64,000 nt of DNA from Massilia sp. YIM B02769 (GTDB lineage: Bacteria > Pseudomonadota > Gammaproteobacteria > Burkholderiales > Burkholderiaceae_D), in NCBI RefSeq assembly GCF_030411995.1, contig NZ_JASNRC010000001.1, forward strand, positions 504,231-568,230, in the 5' to 3' direction. The translations under genes and the position numbers were made by a program. Shown one piece after another: positions 59,725 to 64,000 of this stretch (its first letter is position 1; every line of letters starts with the position of its first letter). The notes under the pieces were generated by a model, which saw nothing but the letters and a program-made list of their open reading frames with translations, was not told where the DNA came from and did not search any database.

Positions 59725-60654
59725 TTAGAGCTGACTAAGCGAAATCGTATTCGCCACCGGCGTCGAGCACGGCTCTTCGTCGAAGGCGATATCGCCGAGC
59801 GGATTCGGCACGCCATCGGTTTTGAGATCGACAAAGCCGAACAGGTTCCGGTCCTGCAGGTGCGAGGGCACCACGGTCGAGAGCGACGAGAACACATTCT
59901 CCACGCGTCCCGGATTCGTTTTTTCCCAGCCGCGCAGCATGGCCTTGATCTGCTTGCGCTGCAGGTTTTCCTGCGAGCCGCACAGGTCGCACGGAATGAT
60001 CGGGAAATTCTTCACCTCGGCATAGCGCTCGGTGTCGGCTTCCTTCACATAGGCCAGCGGGCGGATCACCATGTGCTTGCCGTCGTCGGAGACCAGCTTG
60101 GCCGGCATGCCCTTCAGCTTCCCGCCGAAGAACATGTTCAGGAAGAAGGTCTCGAGGATGTCGTCGCGGTGGTGGCCGAGGGCGATCTTGTTGCAGCCGA
60201 GTTCATCGGCTACGCGGTACAGGATGCCGCGCCGCAGGCGCGAGCACAGCGAGCAGGTGGTCTTGCCTTCCGGGATCAGGCGCTTGACGATGCTGTAGGT
60301 GTCCTGGTTCTCGATGTGGTACGGCACGCCCAGTTTATCGAGGTAGGCCGGCAGGATGTCGGCCGGGAAGTTCGGCTGCTTCTGGTCGAGGTTTACCGCC
60401 ACGATGTCGAAATGGATCGGGGCGCGCTCGCGCAGGGTCATCAGGATGTCGAGCAGGGCGTAGCTGTCCTTGCCGCCGGACAGGCAGACCATCACCTTGT
60501 CGCCGTTCTCGATCATGTTGAAGTCGCCGATGGCCTGGCCGACCAGGCGGCACAGGCGCTTGTGGAGCTTGTTGTTTTCGCGCGCGACCTTGTCGAGTTT
60601 CGGGTTGCTGACGGCGTCTTGGGCCAACGTTTCGTTCATTACTGCTGCATTCAT
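59725..60654 (-). CDS. ttcA: tRNA 2-thiocytidine biosynthesis protein TtcA
   Basis: TtcA thiolates cytidine 32 in certain tRNAs using ATP and an iron-sulfur cluster. The 309-residue product has the PP-loop [13 protein letters not shown] and two CxxC pairs ([10 protein letters not shown] and [12 protein letters not shown]) that bind the cluster with other ligands. Length is normal. The ATG overlaps the folB stop by four bases. Confidence 0.95.
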   Translation of the reverse strand: MNAAVMNETLAQDAVSNPKLDKVARENNKLHKRLCRLVGQAIGDFNMIENGDKVMVCLSGGKDSYALLDILMTLRERAPIHFDIVAVNLDQKQPNFPADILPAYLDKLGVPYHIENQDTYSIVKRLIPEGKTTCSLCSRLRRGILYRVADELGCNKIALGHHRDDILETFFLNMFFGGKLKGMPAKLVSDDGKHMVIRPLAYVKEADTERYAEVKNFPIIPCDLCGSQENLQRKQIKAMLRGWEKTNPGRVENVFSSLSTVVPSHLQDRNLFGFVDLKTDGVPNPLGDIAFDEEPCSTPVANTISLSQL

Positions 60655-61049
60655 GCTTCATCCTTGATCTTGAACACTTCCACGCCGACGCCTTCGCAGT
60701 CGGGATACACGTCCGGCTTCATCGTCGACAGCGCCACGGCGCGCACGCGCGGGTGGGCCAGCAGGGCGTCCACCAGGTCGTCGACCAGGGTCTCCTGCAG
60801 GTGCACGTGGCCCTGCGCCATGCGCTTCGAAACGGTTTCGCGCATGAAGTCGTAGTCAACCACTTCGTCGAGCTGGTCCGCCTTGGGCGTCGATTCGGCC
60901 AGCGGGATGTACAGGTCGACGTTGATCAGCACGCGCTGCTCGCCCTTTTTCTCGAAGTCGTGGACGCCTATGTTGATCATCACTTCGTAATTGCGCAGGA
61001 ACAGCCGGCGGCAATCGCGCAAGCTCGGGTGGGTCAGGGCGGACAGCAT
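60651..61049 (-). CDS. folB: Dihydroneopterin aldolase
   Basis: FolB converts 7,8-dihydroneopterin to 6-hydroxymethyl-dihydropterin plus glycolaldehyde in folate synthesis. The 132-residue product has [21 protein letters not shown] (the conserved Gly-x-x-x-x-E region) and [20 protein letters not shown] with the catalytic-lysine-like helix. It is downstream of the pteridine-reductase-like SDR on the minus strand, which strengthens the pterin link. Confidence 0.9.
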   Translation of the reverse strand: MLSALTHPSLRDCRRLFLRNYEVMINIGVHDFEKKGEQRVLINVDLYIPLAESTPKADQLDEVVDYDFMRETVSKRMAQGHVHLQETLVDDLVDALLAHPRVRAVALSTMKPDVYPDCEGVGVEVFKIKDEA

Positions 61050-61073
61050 AAGAAGCCTTGTGAGAGTGCTGGT

Positions 61074-61116
61074 TAAATTGCTAGTTGCGTTGCTAGTTGC
61101 GTTGCTTGTTGCGTTA
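61074..61116 (-). repeat. 12-bp tandem repeat with in-frame stops after the SDR gene
   Basis: Read on the minus strand from the SDR stop TAA, units close to AACGCAACTAGC (12 bases) repeat about three times, with TAG codons at offsets 21 and 33 in the same frame and a TAA at 41 in another. It resembles the 11-bp arrays at dapF, metF, slt and 53988, but with a period of 12 the stops stay in one frame. Confidence 0.7.
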
Positions 61117-61896
61117 TTTGGTCAGGAACATCACGTCGCGCACCAAAGGCACCAGGTGCTGGCCGCCGTCGACCACCAGGGTGGTGCCGGTGAGCGCGCG
61201 CGCCGAGGCCGCGTACACCACGGCGTCGGCGATGTCCTGCGGGGTCGAGGAACGGCCCAGCGGCGTCGCCGTGTGCGCCTGGGCGAAACCGCTTTCGCTC
61301 TGGTCGCCCGAGACCATGGTGATGCCGGGCGCCACGCCGACGATGCGCAGCCGCGGCGCCAGCGCCTGGGCCAGCATCCGGGTCGCGGTATCGAGCGCGG
61401 CTTTCGACAGCGTGTACGATAAAAAATCCGGGTTGAGATTGTACAGTTTCTGGTCCAGCAGGTTGACCACCACCGCCTGGCCGTTTTCCGGCGTGGCCGC
61501 GTGCAGGGCCTGGGCCAGCAGCAGGGGCGCGGCCAGGTTGGCGCTCATGTGGGCGCTTAATAAAGCCGGCGAAAAACTGGTGGCGTTGTCGTATTCGAAC
61601 AACGAAGCATTGTTGACGATGCAAGTCAGCGGGCCCAGGGCCTCGGCCGCGCGGCCGGGCAGGGCGCGCACCGCCGCTTCGTCGGCCAGGTCGCATGCCA
61701 GGGTCGCGGCGCGGCGGCCGAGCGCCCGGATCGCCTCGGCGACGTCCTCGGCCTCGCGGGCGGAATGGCGGTAATGGACGGCGATGTCCCAGCCGGCCGC
61801 GGCCAGGCCGAGCGCGATCGCGCGGCCGATGCGGCGGCCGGCGCCGGTGACGAGCGCAACGCGCGGAGCAGCATGCGGCGAAGTGTCTTGCGTCAT
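61114..61896 (-). CDS. Short-chain dehydrogenase resembling pteridine reductase/FolM
   Basis: The 260-residue SDR has the cofactor motif TGAGRRIGRAIA; the Arg-Arg in place of the usual sequence is typical of pteridine reductases and FolM, which bind NADPH. The catalytic Tyr-x-x-x-Lys is in FLSYTLSKAALD, and NNASLFEYD is the usual structural motif. Its place upstream of folB supports a dihydropterin substrate, for example dihydromonapterin. Other SDR activities cannot be excluded. Confidence 0.8.
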   Translation of the reverse strand: MTQDTSPHAAPRVALVTGAGRRIGRAIALGLAAAGWDIAVHYRHSAREAEDVAEAIRALGRRAATLACDLADEAAVRALPGRAAEALGPLTCIVNNASLFEYDNATSFSPALLSAHMSANLAAPLLLAQALHAATPENGQAVVVNLLDQKLYNLNPDFLSYTLSKAALDTATRMLAQALAPRLRIVGVAPGITMVSGDQSESGFAQAHTATPLGRSSTPQDIADAVVYAASARALTGTTLVVDGGQHLVPLVRDVMFLTK

Positions 61897-61919
61897 AACA
61901 GAATGTGGCTTGACTGAAA

Positions 61920-61948
61920 TTGTTGAACCCTGCCGATCTGGCTACAAT
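61920..61948 (+). promoter_or_regulatory. Candidate promoter of the MidA-like gene, predicted leaderless
   Basis: TTGTTG (61920-61925), a 17-base spacer, and TACAAT (61943-61948) end six bases before ATG 61955. Transcription would start at or next to the A of the ATG. It is the best-spaced of the three leaderless candidates. Confidence 0.5.
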
Positions 61949-61954
61949 GCCGGG

Positions 61955-63103
61955 ATGTCCCTACCCCTTCCCGACAGCGACGCGCTGGCCGCGTCCCACG
62001 CCTTGCAGCAACTGATTGCCGCTGAAATTGAACAGCAGGGCGGCGCGATTGCCTTTTCGCGTTTCATGGAGCTGGCGCTGTACGCGCCCCGGCTCGGCTA
62101 CTACAGCGGCGGCGCGGCCAAGCTGGGCGCCGATGGCGATTTCACCACCGCGCCCGAGATCACGCCCCTGTTCGGGGCGGCGCTGGCGCGCACGGCAGCC
62201 GCTATTATCGCCCAAAGCGCGCCCAACATCATCGAATTCGGCGCCGGCACCGGCAAGCTGGCGCGCGACGTGCTTACCGCGCTGGCGGCCGATGGGGTGC
62301 GGGTCGACAGCTACACCATCATCGAACTGTCGGGCGAACTGCGCGCGCGCCAGCAGGAAGCCTTGCAGGATTTCCCGCAGGTGCGCTGGATCGACGGCTT
62401 CCCGGATGCGTTCAGCGGCGTGGTGCTGGCCAACGAGGTGCTCGACGCCATGCCGGTCGAACTGGTCGTGAAGACAGCGGACGGCTGGCGGCGCCAGATG
62501 GTCACCGTCGAGGCAGGGCGCTTCGCCTACGTCCAGCAGGAACCCGACGCGGCGCTGGCCGGGCAACTGGCGCGCCAGATCCCCGATGCCGACGCGCTGC
62601 CGCAAGGCTACCTGACCGAGATCCACCCGGTCGCCTGCGGCTTCATGGCGTCGCTGGCGCAGATGTTCAGGAACGGGAAAGGGGCGGCGCTGCTGTTCGA
62701 CTACGGCTTCCCGGCCCATGAATACTATGTCGACCAGCGCAGCGGCGGCACCCTGATGTGCCATTACCGCCACCATGCGCACCCGGAACCGTTTTATTTG
62801 CCGGGCCTGCAGGACATCACGGCCCACGTCGACTTCACGGCGATGGCGCTGGCCGCCCAGGACGCGGGCCTGGAAGTGCTGGGCTATACCAGCCAGGCCG
62901 GTTTCCTGCTCGGTTGCGGCATCGGCGAGCTGCTGTTGCAAACCGATCCGGAAGACGCGGTGCGCTACCTGCCGCAGTCGAAGGCGGTGCAAAAGCTGGT
63001 GTCCCCGGCCGAGATGGGCGAGTTGTTCAAGGTGCTGGCGGTGGGCGCCGATGTCGAACTGCCGGGGGCGATCCTGCAGGCGGACCGCAGCCACAGGTTG
63101 TAA
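61955..63103 (+). CDS. MidA/NDUFAF7-family SAM-dependent methyltransferase
   Basis: The 382-residue protein is a class I methyltransferase of the DUF185 family. It has FMELALYAPRLGYYSGG near the N-terminus, the SAM-binding motif IIEFGAGTGKLARDVL, and VVLANEVLDAMPVELV. Mitochondrial NDUFAF7 methylates an arginine of a complex I subunit; the bacterial target is not established. It is divergent from the SDR gene, with a 58-bp gap that carries its promoter candidate. Confidence 0.85.
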   Translation: MSLPLPDSDALAASHALQQLIAAEIEQQGGAIAFSRFMELALYAPRLGYYSGGAAKLGADGDFTTAPEITPLFGAALARTAAAIIAQSAPNIIEFGAGTGKLARDVLTALAADGVRVDSYTIIELSGELRARQQEALQDFPQVRWIDGFPDAFSGVVLANEVLDAMPVELVVKTADGWRRQMVTVEAGRFAYVQQEPDAALAGQLARQIPDADALPQGYLTEIHPVACGFMASLAQMFRNGKGAALLFDYGFPAHEYYVDQRSGGTLMCHYRHHAHPEPFYLPGLQDITAHVDFTAMALAAQDAGLEVLGYTSQAGFLLGCGIGELLLQTDPEDAVRYLPQSKAVQKLVSPAEMGELFKVLAVGADVELPGAILQADRSHRL

Positions 63104-63251
63104 TCCCTTGGTCGTGACCCATACGTGACCCATAAGTTGTAATACAGATATCTTGCTTTGTGGACACAAATCCGGCTATGCTGTACTGCTGAACTGGCGG
63201 TGACTTCGGCTATCATCGGAACAGAACATACGCCTTTCCTCCAACAGACCC

Positions 63252-64000
63252 ATGGCCAAGATCCACACCCACTACGATAACCTGAAGGTGGCGCGCGGTG
63301 CGCCGGGGGAAGTCGTGCGTGCGGCCTACAAGGCGCTGAGCCAGAAATACCATCCCGACAAGAATCCGGGCGACGAAAAGGCCGCCCGCATCATGGCGAT
63401 CGTCAACACCGCCTACAACACCCTGTCCGACCCGGTGCGCCGCAAGGAGCACGACGAATGGATCGCGGCCGAGGAGTGGGAAGTCGAGTGGCTGGAAAGC
63501 AGCGGCGAAGAGGGCGGCCGTACGCGCGAGGGCAATTGGGAAGCGCCGCCGCCGGCCCTGCCGCGTCCTAGCCTGTGGCGCGACCCGAAATGGTGGCTGG
63601 GCATCCTGGGCGGCGTGACGGCCGGCGCCGGCGCCGTCTTCCTGCTGCTGCAGCCGCCGGGCGTGCTGCCTTCGGCCCTCGCCTTCAACGCCAGGCCGGC
63701 CGCCGCACCGAGGACCGAGGGCACGGCGCCCACGCCGGGTTTGACGCCGGCTCCCGCGCCGGTTTCCGAAGCCGAGCCCGACGTCTGGGCCGGCCTGGAC
63801 GGCGCGCGCCTGCCGGCCAGCCAGGTAAAAGCCCTGGCCGTGACCCAGCTGGTGGTGCCGCCGCGCCAGCCCGACTGCGCCACCGATCTCGCCACGCCGG
63901 GCGCGCCGAACGGCGAACCCTGGCCGGCCGATTCCGGCTACATCGCCGGTTACCCGGTCGGCAACCAGGGCAAGGAAATGTCGGTCGTGGTCGACAACAG
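63252..64000 (+). CDS. J-domain protein, N-terminal part
   Basis: The frame runs from ATG 63252 to the window edge (249 codons) without a stop. Residues 7-70 form a J domain with the HPD tripeptide (QKYHPDKN) that stimulates Hsp70 ATPase, though helix I starts with HTHYDNLKV. A possible membrane helix is at about residues 115-135 (WWLGILGGVTAGAGAVFLLL), then an Ala/Pro-rich linker. The remainder is cut off. The partner DnaK and the role are unknown; J-domain proteins with a single anchor often act in the envelope. Confidence 0.8.
   Translation, partial: MAKIHTHYDNLKVARGAPGEVVRAAYKALSQKYHPDKNPGDEKAARIMAIVNTAYNTLSDPVRRKEHDEWIAAEEWEVEWLESSGEEGGRTREGNWEAPPPALPRPSLWRDPKWWLGILGGVTAGAGAVFLLLQPPGVLPSALAFNARPAAAPRTEGTAPTPGLTPAPAPVSEAEPDVWAGLDGARLPASQVKALAVTQLVVPPRQPDCATDLATPGAPNGEPWPADSGYIAGYPVGNQGKEMSVVVDN

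Noticed and set aside
1..64000. tRNA, rRNA or transposase genes
   Set aside because: No cloverleaf-like segment with a CCA-adjacent T-arm motif, rRNA block or DDE/Y1 transposase motif was recognised by eye; a covariance-model search would be decisive.

Overview
The window is GC-rich, almost fully coding chromosomal DNA from a betaproteobacterium. Gene content and order point to Oxalobacteraceae, most likely Massilia or a close relative. The supporting signs are the block rhodanese-grxC-secB-gpsA divergent from gpmA-envC-S41 protease-moeB, the metK/lauroyl acyltransferases/dapF block, a DksA without its zinc cysteines, an S-adenosylhomocysteine (SAH) riboswitch before ahcY, a fused indolepyruvate ferredoxin oxidoreductase, and a Gram-negative trimeric porin. 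This placement is inference from synteny. No rRNA, tRNA, CRISPR, transposase gene or prophage was seen.

Layout. 0-2.4 kb: the end of mscL, a membrane-anchored HtrA-type protease, a DUF2461 protein and a cupin. 2.7-5.7 kb (minus): rhodanese, grxC, secB, an SH3-domain protein and gpsA. 5.8-10.6 kb (plus): gpmA, an EnvC-type amidase activator, an S41 protease and a MoeB/ThiF protein. 10.7-22.0 kb: a complete type II secretion operon in the order G-H-I-J-K-L-M-N-D-E-F-C, with most genes overlapping by 1-4 bases. 22.4-30.6 kb (minus): an XRE regulator, hslVU with a sigma32-like promoter, a duplicated STAS-like protein, dksA, a CobW-type metallochaperone, xerC and DUF484. 30.8-34.0 kb: a porin and a Sel1-repeat protein, placed between DUF484 and dapF, which adjoin in many proteobacteria. 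34.0-41.1 kb: dapF and two lipid A acyltransferases (minus), then metK and an SAH-riboswitch-controlled ahcY-(4TM protein)-metF group (plus), which together form the activated-methyl cycle. 41.2-49.5 kb: 5-formyl-THF cyclo-ligase, slt, an NDUFA9-like protein, a GST, cca, a DAHL-type diguanylate cyclase and an acetyltransferase. 49.7-54 kb: an Lrp-type regulator divergent from the indolepyruvate oxidoreductase. 54-64 kb: an S41 lipoprotein, an M14 carboxypeptidase, a secreted histidine phosphatase, an MFS transporter, ttcA-folB-pteridine-reductase-like SDR, a MidA/NDUFAF7-like methyltransferase and the start of a J-domain protein.

Two kinds of repeat structure stand out beyond the genes. (1) A dispersed family of GTAG-headed palindromes (REP/BIME type) occurs in at least eight intergenic places. 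Stems change with compensatory substitutions, and the interiors of at least two full units are homologous. (2) Four unrelated genes (dapF, metF, slt, indolepyruvate oxidoreductase) end in tandem 10-11 bp units that each carry a stop codon. Because 11 is not a multiple of 3, the arrays place stops in all three frames right behind the gene. I know of no named feature of this kind, and it is the most unusual signal in the window.

Three genes also have a -10-like hexamer exactly 6 nt before the ATG, which predicts leaderless mRNAs.
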